From contig JAZNWN010000003.1 of NCBI GenBank assembly GCA_045593405.1, positions 136,089 through 200,088 of the forward strand: DNA of 64,000 nt, in the 5' to 3' direction. Position numbers and translations under genes: made by a program. The notes beneath the pieces were generated by a model. That model did not search any database. It was not told the DNA's origin and saw only the letters and a program-made list of their open reading frames with translations. Below, piece by piece: positions 9,075-18,401 of this stretch; position 1 is the first letter of the stretch; each line of letters begins with the position of its first letter. The stretch is from UMGS1933 sp045593405 (GTDB lineage: Bacteria > Bacillota > Clostridia > TANB77 > CAG-508).

Positions 9075-9218
9075 TGCACGCAGGGAATTATATATTTTTA
9101 TTTTAGAACAATTCCGGGGTGACCGCCCTAGAAAATGTTTGAGCGATAGCGAATTACATTTTCTTGGATGGGGCAGCGAAAAAATAAAAATATAAATTCC
9201 AGACGAGATGCGGCGGGA
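9075..9218. repeat. Structured ~145-bp repeat (group C), copy 1
   Basis: It begins CGCAGGGAATTATATATTTT and ends AAATTCCAGACGAGATGCGG. The outer arms pair, and between them is the conserved core CCGGGGTGACCGCC, AGAAAATGTTTGAGC, ATTTTCTTGGATGGGGCAG. Lies between pfkA and argS. Further copies are at 18224, 29170, 29326, 31380 and 41200. Confidence 0.85.
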
Positions 9219-9234
9219 TGATTAAGGTGATATA

Positions 9235-10944
9235 ATGATAAATTTCAAACAAGAAATAGCTAAATTAATATCTGAAGTAACAAAGATAGAATGGGAAGAG
9301 TTAGAGAATTATTTAGAAGTGCCACCAGACACAAAATTAGGAGATTATGCTTTCCCTTGTTTTAAACTGGCAAGAGCTTTAAAAAAAGCACCTCCAGCAA
9401 TTGCAACAGAAATTAAAGAAAATATAAAAATAGAAAATACTGTAATAGACAATATAGAGGTAGTAGGTGGATATTTAAATATATTCATTAATAAGAAAGT
9501 CTTAGTAGAAAATGTGCTAAAAGAAATTGATGAAAAAAAAGAAAAATATGGATATAGTAAAATAGGAGAAGGAAAAACCGCTGTTATAGAATACTCTTCT
9601 CCAAATGTTGCAAAACCATTCCATATAGGACATTTGCGTACAACTGTAATAGGTGGAGCATTATATAAAATATATAATGCATTAGGTTATAATACAGTTG
9701 GAATAAACTATCTTGGAGACTGGGGTCTTCAATTTGGAAAAGTAATGTCCGGTGTGGAACTTTGGAAAGATGAATATGATTTAGAAAATGATAGCATAAA
9801 TAGCTTACTTAAAATATATGTAAGATTTAATGAAGAAGAAAAACAAAATCCAGATTTAACTGATATGGCAAGAAGCTGGTTTAAAAAGTTAGAAGATGGG
9901 GACGAATACACAACTAAAACTTGGGAATGGATAAGAAAAGTAAGTATAGACAATTATAACAAAACATATAACTTACTTAACTCTAAATTTGATTCTTATA
10001 ATGGAGAAGCATATTATAATGATAAAATGGATGCAATTGTTAAAGAATTAGAAGAAAAAGGATTATTACAAGAAAGTCAGGGGGCAAAAATTGTTGACTT
10101 AGAAGAATATAATATGCCACCATGTATAATAATAACTTCTGCGGGAACTACAATTTATGCAACACGTGATATTACTGCTTTTATAGATAGGATGAATACA
10201 TATAAATTTGATAAAATGGTTTATGTAGTAGGAGCAGAACAAAAATTACATTTTGAACAATTTTTTAAAGTTTTAGAAAAAATGGGTTATGAAGAATATG
10301 TTAAAAAAGCTGTTCATGTACCATTCGGTTTAGTAGTAGATAAAGATGGAGAAAAAATTGGAAGTAGAAAAGGAAACTCAGTTTTTCTAGAAGATATTTT
10401 GCAAGAAGCCATTAATAAATCTAAAAAAATTGTAGAAGAAAAAAATCCAAACTTAGAAAATAAAGATGATGTTGCAAGAAAAGTAGGAGTTGGAGCAATA
10501 ATATTTAATGACCTATATAACAGCAGAATCAAAGATGAAATATTTGATTGGGATACATTACTAAATTTCCAAGGAGAAACAGGACCTTATATGCAATACA
10601 TCTACGTAAGAACAAAAAGCCTGATGGAAAAAGCAGGCTATAAGCCAGATATAAATAAAGTAAATTTCGATTTACTAAAAGAAGATGAAGTAATAGAAAT
10701 GGCTAAATTATTATATGATTTTTCAAATATAATAATACTTGCAGCAGAAAAAAATGAACCATCAATTATTGCAAGATACTTAATAAATCTGGCACAGAAC
10801 TTTAGTACATTTTATAATAATAATAAAATAATAAACGAAGATAAAGAATTACAAGAAGCTAGACTTTATTTAACATATGCATGTGGAACTGTACTAAAAA
10901 TTGGGGCTGGCTTGCTTGGAATGGAAATGCCAGATAAGATGTAG
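9235..10944 (+). CDS. argS: Arginyl-tRNA synthetase
   Basis: The 569-residue class I synthetase charges tRNA-Arg in the cytoplasm. The HIGH motif appears as FHIGHLRTTVIGGAL (about 124-138), and the KMSKS position is replaced by GSRKGNS (about 378-384), as in many ArgRS. The N-terminal tRNA D-loop-binding domain (about 1-95) and the C-terminal anticodon domain (after about 440) are present. AAGGTGATATA precedes the ATG. Its interest here is that CGG, one codon its product should serve, seems not to be read as arginine in this window. Confidence 0.97.
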   Translation: MINFKQEIAKLISEVTKIEWEELENYLEVPPDTKLGDYAFPCFKLARALKKAPPAIATEIKENIKIENTVIDNIEVVGGYLNIFINKKVLVENVLKEIDEKKEKYGYSKIGEGKTAVIEYSSPNVAKPFHIGHLRTTVIGGALYKIYNALGYNTVGINYLGDWGLQFGKVMSGVELWKDEYDLENDSINSLLKIYVRFNEEEKQNPDLTDMARSWFKKLEDGDEYTTKTWEWIRKVSIDNYNKTYNLLNSKFDSYNGEAYYNDKMDAIVKELEEKGLLQESQGAKIVDLEEYNMPPCIIITSAGTTIYATRDITAFIDRMNTYKFDKMVYVVGAEQKLHFEQFFKVLEKMGYEEYVKKAVHVPFGLVVDKDGEKIGSRKGNSVFLEDILQEAINKSKKIVEEKNPNLENKDDVARKVGVGAIIFNDLYNSRIKDEIFDWDTLLNFQGETGPYMQYIYVRTKSLMEKAGYKPDINKVNFDLLKEDEVIEMAKLLYDFSNIIILAAEKNEPSIIARYLINLAQNFSTFYNNNKIINEDKELQEARLYLTYACGTVLKIGAGLLGMEMPDKM

Positions 10945-10970
10945 GTTGTTAATATATTTTGATGAGAATT

Positions 10971-11039
10971 TGTAGGGACTGGACTTAACCAGCCGGTAAA
11001 GTAAAATATTATCGGGTCGGTCAAGACCAACCCCTACAA
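10971..11039. repeat. TGTAGGGA-type palindromic repeat (group A)
   Basis: TGTAGGGACTGGACTTAACC on the left and GGTCAAGACCAACCCCTACA on the right frame a central AT stretch. It is a relative of the units at 708 and 57611 and lies between argS and upp. Confidence 0.8.
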
Positions 11040-11097
11040 AATTGCAATGATTCTATTTAATCTTTTGACATAAATTAAAAAAATTAGGAGGTTTTAT

Positions 11098-11724
11098 ATG
11101 AAAGCAATCGAATTAAATCATCCACTAGTAGAACACAAACTAGCAATTTTAAGAGACAAAAGAACAGGTACAAAAGAATTTAGAGAAATAATATCAGAAC
11201 TTGCAACAATACTTTGTTATGAAGCAATGAAAGATGCAAAATCTTATGAAACAGAAGTAGAAACACCAATAAAGAAAATGAAAACACATAAAATAGACGA
11301 AAATCATTATGCATTTGTTCCGATTTTAAGGGCAGGAACAGGAATGTTAGATGGAATTATAAATGTAATTCCAAATGCAAAAATTGGACATATAGGAATG
11401 TATAGAGATGAAGAAACATTTGAACCAAATGTATATTTCTTTAAAGTTCCAAAAGACATAGATAAAAGAGAAGTAATAATATTAGATCCAATGCTTGCAA
11501 CTGGTGGTTCTGGATTAGATGCAATAGAACTTCTAAAAAAAGAAGGAGTAACAAAAATAAAATTCTTATGCATAATAGCTGCCCCAGAAGGAATAGAAAG
11601 ATTAGAAAAAGCACATCCAGATGTTCAAATTTATTGTGCTGCAATAGACGAAAAATTAAATGAAAATGCATACATAGTACCAGGATTAGGAGATGCAGGA
11701 GATAGAATATTTGGAACAAAGTAA
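11098..11724 (+). CDS. upp: Uracil phosphoribosyltransferase
   Basis: The 208-residue enzyme makes UMP from uracil and PRPP in pyrimidine salvage. The PRPP-binding motif VIILDPMLATGGSGLDAIE lies near residues 125-143 and the uracil-site loop YIVPGLGDAGDRIFGT is at the C-terminus. AATTAGGAGGTTTT precedes the ATG. It has its own terminator and is most likely a single-gene unit. Length matches the family (about 209). Confidence 0.97.
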   Translation: MKAIELNHPLVEHKLAILRDKRTGTKEFREIISELATILCYEAMKDAKSYETEVETPIKKMKTHKIDENHYAFVPILRAGTGMLDGIINVIPNAKIGHIGMYRDEETFEPNVYFFKVPKDIDKREVIILDPMLATGGSGLDAIELLKKEGVTKIKFLCIIAAPEGIERLEKAHPDVQIYCAAIDEKLNENAYIVPGLGDAGDRIFGTK

Positions 11725-11732
11725 AAAATAAT

Positions 11733-11757
11733 CCCTCTAATTTTAGAGGGGCTTTTT
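11733..11757 (+). terminator. Terminator of upp
   Basis: CCCTCTAATTTTAGAGGGGCTTTTT forms a short GC-capped stem followed by T. Confidence 0.85.
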
Positions 11758-11835
11758 ATATATAAAAAACAATTGCAAAATCATATATATATGATATAAT
11801 AACCTTAAAATTTTAAGAAAAGAAGTGATGTAAAG

Positions 11836-12675
11836 ATGGCAGTTATTTTAGATGGAAAAATTATTTCTAAAAAGGTTAGAGAAGAGTTGAAGAAAAAAGC
11901 AGACGAATTAAAACAAAAAAATATTTTTCCAAAACTTGCAGTTATAATGGTTGGAGAAGACCCAGGTTCTAAAATTTATGTAAGAAATAAAAGTAGAGCA
12001 TGTGAAGAAGTAGGAATAGAATTTGAAGAGTTCTTATTAGATGAAAATATTCGAGATGAAGAGCTTTTAAATTTAATAGAGGAGTTAAATAATAGAGAAG
12101 ATGTTCATGGAATTTTACTTCAAAGTCCAATTCCAAGTCATTTGGATATAAATTTAGCTTTTAGAACAATAAAACCAGAAAAAGATGTAGATGGATTCCA
12201 TCCTGTAAATATTGGAAAACTAAGTTTAAATCAAGACTGCTTTGTATCTTGTACGCCATTTGGAATAATGAGAATGCTTGCTGAATATAACATAGAAATT
12301 CAAGGGAAACATGCTGTTATAATAGGAAGAAGTAATATTGTTGGTAAACCTATGATACAATGCATGTTAAATAAAAATGCAACAGTTACAGTATGTCATT
12401 CTAAAACAAAAAATCTAGCTGAAATAACGAAACAAGCAGATATATTAATTGCAGCAATTGGAAAACCTAAATTTGTAACAGAAGACATGATAAAGGAAGA
12501 TGCAGTAGTTATAGATGTAGGAATAAATAGAAATGAAGATGGAAAAGTATGTGGTGATGTAGATTTTGAAAATGTATCTAAAAAAGCATCATATATTACA
12601 CCAGTGCCAGGAGGCGTTGGTCCAATGACAATAGCAATGCTTATGAATAATATTATAAAAGCTGCAAAAAATTAG
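11836..12675 (+). CDS. folD: Methylenetetrahydrofolate dehydrogenase / cyclohydrolase
   Basis: The 279-residue bifunctional enzyme interconverts 5,10-methylene-, methenyl- and 10-formyl-tetrahydrofolate using NADP. The signature region GILLQSPIPSHLD (about 95-107), the active-site region around KDVDGFHPVNIGKL (about 117-130), the cofactor motif VIIGRSNIVGKPM (about 158-170) and the ending TPVPGGVGPMTIAML are all present. AAGAAGTGATGT precedes the ATG. dprA follows after about 100 bases that hold a fragment of the group C repeat. Confidence 0.97.
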   Translation: MAVILDGKIISKKVREELKKKADELKQKNIFPKLAVIMVGEDPGSKIYVRNKSRACEEVGIEFEEFLLDENIRDEELLNLIEELNNREDVHGILLQSPIPSHLDINLAFRTIKPEKDVDGFHPVNIGKLSLNQDCFVSCTPFGIMRMLAEYNIEIQGKHAVIIGRSNIVGKPMIQCMLNKNATVTVCHSKTKNLAEITKQADILIAAIGKPKFVTEDMIKEDAVVIDVGINRNEDGKVCGDVDFENVSKKASYITPVPGGVGPMTIAMLMNNIIKAAKN

Positions 12676-12718
12676 GGCAAATTTATTACCAAATAATTTG
12701 TAATTATAACATGAAGAT

Positions 12719-12741
12719 AAACTCCGACGAGATGAGGCGGA
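12719..12741. repeat. Group C repeat, right-end fragment
   Basis: AACTCCGACGAGATGAGGCGG matches the conserved right end (CCCCGACGAGATTTGGCGG) of group C. It lies in the leader of dprA. Reading through it from an upstream ATG would add an in-frame CGG, which supports the dprA start chosen at 12774. Confidence 0.65.
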
Positions 12742-12773
12742 TATATTTTTGGTTGGGGGCAGAAAGGAAAAAT

Positions 12774-13630
12774 ATGCAAAAATTAAAATACTGGATATGG
12801 CTATCTAAAATAGACATAAGCCCCAAAAAAATAAAAAAATGTCTAGAAACATATAATATAGAGGACATATGGAATTTAAAGAATGAAAAAATAAAGAAAA
12901 TTTTCACCAAAGAAGAAATAAATAAAATACTAAATTTAGAATATAGAAAAAATTTAAAACTACATGAGCAATATATATTAAAACACAATATAGAATTAAT
13001 AACAATACTAGATAAAGAGTATCCAAATAAATTAAAAAATATAGATAATTCACCAATTTGTTTATATGCTTTAGGAAATAAAAAAATAATTAATGAAAAA
13101 AGTATTGCGATAGTGGGGAGCAGAAATTGCTCTGATTATGGAAAAACTATGTCTGAAACATTTGCATATTTACTAGCCAAAAACAATATAACAATAATTA
13201 GTGGATTGGCAAAAGGAATAGATAGTGCGGCACATATAGGAACTTTGCAAGCTAAAAGAAAAACAATTGCAGTTATTGGAACAGGTATTGATTTAATATA
13301 TCCTAAAGAAAACAAAGAATTGATGAGTGAGATAATAAACAATGGTGGATTAATAATTTCAGAATATTCGCTAGGAACAAAACCAAATAAAGAAAATTTT
13401 CCAAGAAGAAATAGAATTATAAGTGGATTATCAGATGGAGTACTTGTAATTGAAGCGGGAGAAAAAAGTGGAGCATTAATAACAGTAGATTATGCATTAG
13501 AACAAGGTAAAAATATATATGTGGTACCACGGAAATATAACAAATAAAGGATCAAAACGGAAGTAATGAATTAATAAAAAATGGAGCAAAAATAGTAACA
13601 AACATACAAGATATAATAGAAGATTTATAA
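12774..13630 (+). CDS. dprA: DNA-processing protein DprA, two +1 frameshifts at CGG
   Basis: DprA binds single-stranded DNA and loads RecA during transformation. The start at 12774 follows AGAAAGGAAAAAT; an ATG at 12711 would translate repeat DNA. The Rossmann core is clear: VGSRNCSDYG, ISGLAKGIDSAAHIGTL, AVIGTGIDLIYPKEN and ENFPRRNRIISGLSDGVLVIEA. The unshifted frame ends six codons after VVP. Skipping C13530 gives VP-GNITNKGSK, and skipping C13558 gives GSNELIKNGAKIVTNIQDI to a TAA at 13628, which is the family's VPGN...GxN.LI..GA ending. The restored product is 284 residues. No other lesion is seen, so a living gene needing frameshifting fits better than a pseudogene. Confidence 0.88.
13530..13533 (+). 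other. CGG +1 shift site 1 in dprA (CCA-C-GGA)
   Basis: In-frame CGG after CCA. Skipping C gives Pro-Gly-Asn of the conserved VPGN motif. Confidence 0.85.
13558..13561 (+). other. CGG +1 shift site 2 in dprA (AAA-C-GGA)
   Basis: In the frame set by the first shift, CGG follows AAA. Reading it as arginine gives AAG then TAA. Skipping C gives GSNELIKNGA, the conserved DprA ending. Confidence 0.85.
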
Positions 13631-13804
13631 ATAATTAGATTACAAACTATATCTTGACAAAACAAACAATATAATATAGAATTTTTATATAGATTAGTAA
13701 AAACCTAAGGAAACAGATAATACAAATAAAAAACAAAATGTAGTAAGCGGTTTTAATCGATTACTAATTAAAGAAAATATTAGATAAAAATAGGGGGAAA
13801 ACAA

Positions 13805-14902
13805 ATGAAAGAGAAAAGAAGAACAAAAGCAAACAGAGGAATAACATTAATAGCATTAGTAATAACAATAATAGTAATGTTAATTTTAGTGGGAGTAACA
13901 ATAAGTATAGCAGTAAATGGAGGACTATTTGAATATGCAGGAAAAGCAGTAGGAGATACGAAAAACTCTGTGAATAAAGAACAAGAATTAGCAAGTGGAA
14001 GGATAAAAGTAGGACAAACATGGTATAACAACATAGATGACTATATTAATAATACACCATCATCAGAACAAGAGTATAAAAATTTTACAATAACACCGGA
14101 AAATAGGGCTAAAATAGGATATACAGATGAAATAGAAGAATTAATAATTCCAGCGACATTCCAAGATGAAGATGGGACATGGTATAAAGTAACAAGTATA
14201 GGTAAGTCAGCTTTTGATTGTTGTGAAAATTTAATTAGAGTAGTGATACCTGATAGTGTCACTTCTATAGGTGATTACGCGTTTAACAGTTGCTATAACT
14301 TAGAAAAAGTCATTTGGCACGATAATTTGACGTCTATCGGTGATAGCGCATTCTGCTTTTGCAATAAATTAACTATCGATTCTCTTCCGGCCAATCTTTT
14401 GAGCATCGGGGAAGAGGCTTTTGGATATAATGTAAATTTAATAGAAGATCTTGTAATTCCAGAAGGAGTTACGGAAATTCCTAGATATGCCTTTTGGGAG
14501 ACAGGAATTAAAAGTGTTGAGCTCCATCCTAATTTGAAAACCATAGCTGATCAAGCTTTTTATTTCACTTGTTTAGAAGAGATTATTATACCTTCAACGA
14601 TTGAAACTATTGGGTATGATGCCTTTGATGGACCTAACCTTGAAAGAATTATTTTTGAAGAAGGAGTAGAAAAAATTGATAGTCAAGTCTTTGTTGTTTA
14701 TGATATGAATGAGGCTATTAGTCTTTATTTTCCTAAAAGTTTGAAGATTATAGATGCTGAAGCTTTTGCAGAGACTTCAATAAATAAAATCTACTATGCA
14801 GGAACAGAAGAACAATGGAGTGAAATTACATTTGGAGAAGATTGGATAGATTCTTCATTAGAATACACAATAGAATATAATTATGTAGATAGTAGTAATT
14901 AA
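13805..14902 (+). CDS. Prepilin-like surface protein with leucine-rich repeats
   Basis: The 365-residue product begins with a short basic leader and a prepilin-like segment, RGITLIALVITIIVMLILVG (about residues 14-33). It lacks the usual Glu5. A conserved stalk VNGGLFEYAGKAVGDT follows, shared with the product of 32870. From about residue 115 it carries BspA-type leucine-rich repeats (IPDSVTSIGDYAF, LTSIGDSAF, LLSIGEEAF, LKTIADQAF, IETIGYDAF). Codons in the middle of the repeat region (about 14220-14430) are richer in C and G than the flanks, suggesting an acquired module. Likely exported and cell-surface or pilus associated. AGGGGGAAAACA precedes the ATG. Confidence 0.8.
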   Translation: MKEKRRTKANRGITLIALVITIIVMLILVGVTISIAVNGGLFEYAGKAVGDTKNSVNKEQELASGRIKVGQTWYNNIDDYINNTPSSEQEYKNFTITPENRAKIGYTDEIEELIIPATFQDEDGTWYKVTSIGKSAFDCCENLIRVVIPDSVTSIGDYAFNSCYNLEKVIWHDNLTSIGDSAFCFCNKLTIDSLPANLLSIGEEAFGYNVNLIEDLVIPEGVTEIPRYAFWETGIKSVELHPNLKTIADQAFYFTCLEEIIIPSTIETIGYDAFDGPNLERIIFEEGVEKIDSQVFVVYDMNEAISLYFPKSLKIIDAEAFAETSINKIYYAGTEEQWSEITFGEDWIDSSLEYTIEYNYVDSSN

Positions 14903-14918
14903 AATATAATTTATTTAT

Positions 14919-14955
14919 AAAAAACAATTCGAGATGATATTTCGAATTGTTTTTT
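14919..14955 (+). terminator. Terminator of the LRR prepilin gene
   Basis: AAAAAACAATTCGAGA pairs with ATTTCGAATTGTTTTTT around a four-base loop. Confidence 0.85.
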
Positions 14956-15069
14956 ATTTTTATAGCTAAAAAACATATGTTAAAGGATAGAAATAATAAA
15001 TATTTATCTTGAATTTTAAAATCATATATAATATAATATACAAGGTAGAAAAAAGGGGGTATTCTCTTT

Positions 15070-17625
15070 ATGGAAGAAAAACAAAAAACAAAAGTATATA
15101 AGAAAAAAGATAAAAATAAAAAGGATAAAAAACAAAAAACAAAAAATAGAAAAATAATTAAAAGAGTATTTTTAGTTTTATTATTTATTGTACTTGTTGT
15201 TGCTGGGATTTTAGTAGGAAAAGTATATAGCATAATGAAAAATGCAAAATTAGATATGTCAACACTAGTTATTCAATATGAGAACTCTGTTGCAAAAGAT
15301 ATAAATGGAGAAACAATAGCAGTATTTAGAGGGGATGAAAATAGAGAAATAATAACTCTTTCAGAAATGTCTAAATATATTCCATTAGCATTTGTTTCAA
15401 TTGAAGATGAAAGATTTGAAGAACATAATGGTGTAGATATAAAAAGAACAGCTTCTGCTACAATAAAATGGGGACTTAGCAAAATAGGAATAGGTTCTGC
15501 AAGTTATGGTGGAAGTACTATTACACAACAATTAGTAAAAAACTTAACTAAAGAAGATGAAAGAAGTTCTACTAGAAAAATAAAAGAAATGGCAAGAGCA
15601 TATTACATAGAACAAGAACTTTCTAAAAACCAAATCTTAGAATTATATTTAAACTTAATATATTTAGGAGGAAGTAATATTTGTGGTGTAGAGGTTGCAT
15701 CAAATTATTACTTTGATAAATCTGCAAGTGAACTTACTTTGGCTGAAAGTGCATTTTTAGCGGGGATAAATAATTCACCAAATAGCTACAATCCTTTTGT
15801 AGATGAAGAAGCAAAAGCGGAAAGAATGGAATTAATTAATAGAAGAGTAAAAACAGTACTTGCAAAAATGTTGGAATTAGGAAAAATTAATGGAGAAGAA
15901 TATGATACTGCATTAACTGAAGTAAATAATGGATTAGTATTTACTAAGGGTCAAATATCTGCAAATGTATACTCATATCATACAGATGCAGCAGTTGAGC
16001 AAGTAATTAAAGATCTAATGGAAATACATGAGGACTGGAGTAGACAATATACAGAGCTATATGTAAAGAGTAGTGGACTTACTATTTATACAACTCAAAA
16101 TACAGAAATACAAGAAAAAATGGAAACTGAATTTGAAAAAACAAAATATCAAACAACTTCTAAGAAAACTAAAGATGAAAAAGGAAATTATGTTACATCG
16201 CAAGCAGCAATGGTTATAATTGATCATACAACAGGTTATGTTTTAGGAACAGTTGGAGGTTTGGGAGAAAAAAATACATCTTTTGGATTAAATAGAGCAA
16301 CACAAAGTATTAGGCAAACAGGATCTTCAATGAAACCTCTAGCAGTGCTTGTACCAGGAATTGAAACAGGAAAAATAACTGCAGGAACAGTTTATGATGA
16401 TGTACCAACTACTTTTTCAGGAGGTACATATCCAGTTAAAAACTCTACAGGAAATAAAGGTTTAGTTACTGTTAGATATGCAATTGGAACATCGCAAAAC
16501 ATACCTATGGTTAAAGGAATACAACAAATAGGTGTATCGAATTCAATAGAATATTTAAAGAAAATGGGAATATCAACAATTGATGATGAAAAAGATAATT
16601 ATTTAGGACTATCTTTAGGAGGACTAACAAAGGGTATAAGCCCATTAGAAATGGCAGCAGCATATGCAATGATTGCAAATAATGGAGTTTATATAGAACC
16701 AACATTTTACACAAAAGTTGTAGATTCAGAAGGAAATACTATATTAGAAACAACTCAAGAAACAAGAACAGTAATATCTAAAGCAGCTGCATATGTAATA
16801 AAAGAAATACTTACTCAACCAGTAAAATCAGGAACAGCAACTTATTGCAGAATATCAGGTATAAGCGTAGGGGCAAAAACAGGTACTACAGATGATAACT
16901 TTGATAGATGGCTTTGTGGATTTACACCATATTATACAGCTAGCTGCTGGTATGGTTTTGACACAAATGAAGAAATAATTTGGAGAGGAAGTAACCCAGC
17001 AGGTTTGCTTTGGTCAGGGGTAATGTCAGAAGTACATAAAGGATTAGCTTCAAAATATTTTTCATCATCAAGACCAGATGGAGTTGTAACAGCAACTATT
17101 TGTAAATCATCAGGTATGCTTGTTACAGAAGAATGTAAAAACGATCCAAGAGGAGATCAAACATATACAGAATATTTTGTTAGAGGGACAGCTCCAAAAG
17201 AAACATGTACTTGCCATGTAAAAGTAAAAATATGTAATGAAACAAATTTACTTGCAAATGAAAATTGTACAGATGTAACAGAAAAAGTATTTATAACAAG
17301 AGATAATATAGAAAATAATACTTCTTGGAAAATAGCAGATGATGCAGAATATACTTTGACAATTACAGAAAGTTGTACAATACATACTGAACCAGAAGAG
17401 CCAGAAAACAATGAAATTGAAAATAATGTTGCAGATGGTAACATTACAGTTGAAGGTAATAATGTAATAGATGGAAATACTACAGTTGATGGTGATAATG
17501 TAGTTGGAGGAGATACTACAGGAGATGGAAACAATGTTGTAGAGGATAACACAGTAAGTGGAAATAATGTAGTGGAAAACAATACTGTTTCTGGAGATGA
17601 AGTAGTGAATAATACTACAGAATAA
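15070..17625 (+). CDS. Class A penicillin-binding protein
   Basis: The 851-residue bifunctional peptidoglycan synthase has a very basic cytoplasmic tail, one membrane anchor (about residues 34-57) and a GT51 glycosyltransferase domain with EDERFEEHNGVD and GGSTITQQLVKNL (about 154-166). A transpeptidase domain follows with the catalytic serine in TGSSMKPLAVL (about 418-428) and KTGTTDDNFD (about 605-614). After about residue 775 is a low-complexity tail of alternating Asn, Val, Thr, Gly and Asp (EGNNVIDGNTTVDGDNVVGG and more), likely an extracellular linker. The start follows AAAAAAGGGGGTATTCTCTTT. It is monocistronic. Confidence 0.95.
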   Translation: MEEKQKTKVYKKKDKNKKDKKQKTKNRKIIKRVFLVLLFIVLVVAGILVGKVYSIMKNAKLDMSTLVIQYENSVAKDINGETIAVFRGDENREIITLSEMSKYIPLAFVSIEDERFEEHNGVDIKRTASATIKWGLSKIGIGSASYGGSTITQQLVKNLTKEDERSSTRKIKEMARAYYIEQELSKNQILELYLNLIYLGGSNICGVEVASNYYFDKSASELTLAESAFLAGINNSPNSYNPFVDEEAKAERMELINRRVKTVLAKMLELGKINGEEYDTALTEVNNGLVFTKGQISANVYSYHTDAAVEQVIKDLMEIHEDWSRQYTELYVKSSGLTIYTTQNTEIQEKMETEFEKTKYQTTSKKTKDEKGNYVTSQAAMVIIDHTTGYVLGTVGGLGEKNTSFGLNRATQSIRQTGSSMKPLAVLVPGIETGKITAGTVYDDVPTTFSGGTYPVKNSTGNKGLVTVRYAIGTSQNIPMVKGIQQIGVSNSIEYLKKMGISTIDDEKDNYLGLSLGGLTKGISPLEMAAAYAMIANNGVYIEPTFYTKVVDSEGNTILETTQETRTVISKAAAYVIKEILTQPVKSGTATYCRISGISVGAKTGTTDDNFDRWLCGFTPYYTASCWYGFDTNEEIIWRGSNPAGLLWSGVMSEVHKGLASKYFSSSRPDGVVTATICKSSGMLVTEECKNDPRGDQTYTEYFVRGTAPKETCTCHVKVKICNETNLLANENCTDVTEKVFITRDNIENNTSWKIADDAEYTLTITESCTIHTEPEEPENNEIENNVADGNITVEGNNVIDGNTTVDGDNVVGGDTTGDGNNVVEDNTVSGNNVVENNTVSGDEVVNNTTE

Positions 17626-17641
17626 GGAATAAAAAATGTGC

Positions 17642-17673
17642 TGTAGGGGCGGACAGATGCGTCCGCCCTTACA
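17642..17673. repeat. Short palindromic repeat (group B)
   Basis: TGTAGGGGCGGACAGATGCG and GTCCGCCCTTACA form a near-perfect hairpin between the PBP gene and the deaminase gene. Confidence 0.75.
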
Positions 17674-17700
17674 TATGAAATTATAAGGAGAAATAAAAAT

Positions 17701-18183
17701 ATGCCAAAAAGAGAACAATATATAAATTGGGATGAATATTTTATGGGAATAGCATTACTTTCTGGAGAAAGAAGTAAAGATCCAAATTCACAAGTGGGAG
17801 CTTGTATAGTAAGTCCAGATAATAAGATTTTATCAATGGGATATAATGGTTTTCCCATAGGATGTTCAGATGACCAAGTGCCATGGGAAAGAGAAGGAGA
17901 TTTTGCAGATACTAAATATCCGTATGTATGCCATGCAGAATTAAATGCAATACTAAATTATACTGGTACATCACTTAGAGGAAGTAAAGCATATGTAACA
18001 TTATTCCCATGTAACGAATGTGCAAAAGCTATAATTCAATGTGGAATAAAAGAAATAATTTATATGAATGATAAATATGCAGATACAGATGGTGTAAAAG
18101 TATCTAAAAAAATGTTTGACATGTGTAATGTGAAATACACACAATATAAATCTACTGGTAAAAAAGTTGAATTGAATTTGTAG
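17701..18183 (+). CDS. dCMP deaminase, ComEB type
   Basis: The 160-residue zinc enzyme converts dCMP to dUMP for thymidylate synthesis. The zinc and catalytic motifs are CHAELNAIL (about 79-87), with His and Glu, and PCNECAKAI (about 103-111), with both cysteines. The N-terminal SKDPNSQVGACIVSPDN fits the family. ATAAGGAGAAATAAAAAT precedes the ATG. Homologs sit in com operons in Bacillus, but here there are no com neighbours, so nucleotide metabolism is the safer role. Confidence 0.93.
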   Translation: MPKREQYINWDEYFMGIALLSGERSKDPNSQVGACIVSPDNKILSMGYNGFPIGCSDDQVPWEREGDFADTKYPYVCHAELNAILNYTGTSLRGSKAYVTLFPCNECAKAIIQCGIKEIIYMNDKYADTDGVKVSKKMFDMCNVKYTQYKSTGKKVELNL

Positions 18184-18223
18184 ATTTGTTGTTTTGAAAG
18201 AATTTTATATTTATTATATTAAA

Positions 18224-18371
18224 GTAGCCAAACGCAGGGGCTTTATATATTTTAAAAGCGAACTGCCTCGGGGGGACCGCCGTGGGCTGTTAAAGGCGCA
18301 AGCCTTGTTACAGCGCCGGTGGGAAGCAGTGAGTGATTTAAAATATATAAACCCCGACGAGATTTGGCGGA
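18224..18371. repeat. Group C structured repeat, copy 2
   Basis: Outer GTAGCCAAACGCAGGGGCTT and ACCCCGACGAGATTTGGCGG ends are complete. GCCAAA pairs with TTTGGC, and the AT arm TTTATATATTTTAAA pairs with TTTAAAATATATAAA. The inner part has its own GC-rich stem (GGCGCAAGCC region). It separates the deaminase gene from the FemAB gene. Confidence 0.85.
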
Positions 18372-18401
18372 CTTAAAATTAAGAAATTGTGGAGGAAACA
18401 A

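Noticed and set aside
12711..12773. Longer dprA start at 12711
   Set aside because: It would translate a repeat fragment including a CGG, and the ATG at 12774 has a good ribosome site.
18194..18376. A 60-codon open frame between the deaminase and FemAB genes
   Set aside because: It lies almost wholly within a group C repeat, has no clear ribosome site and contains repeat-derived arginines; not a gene.
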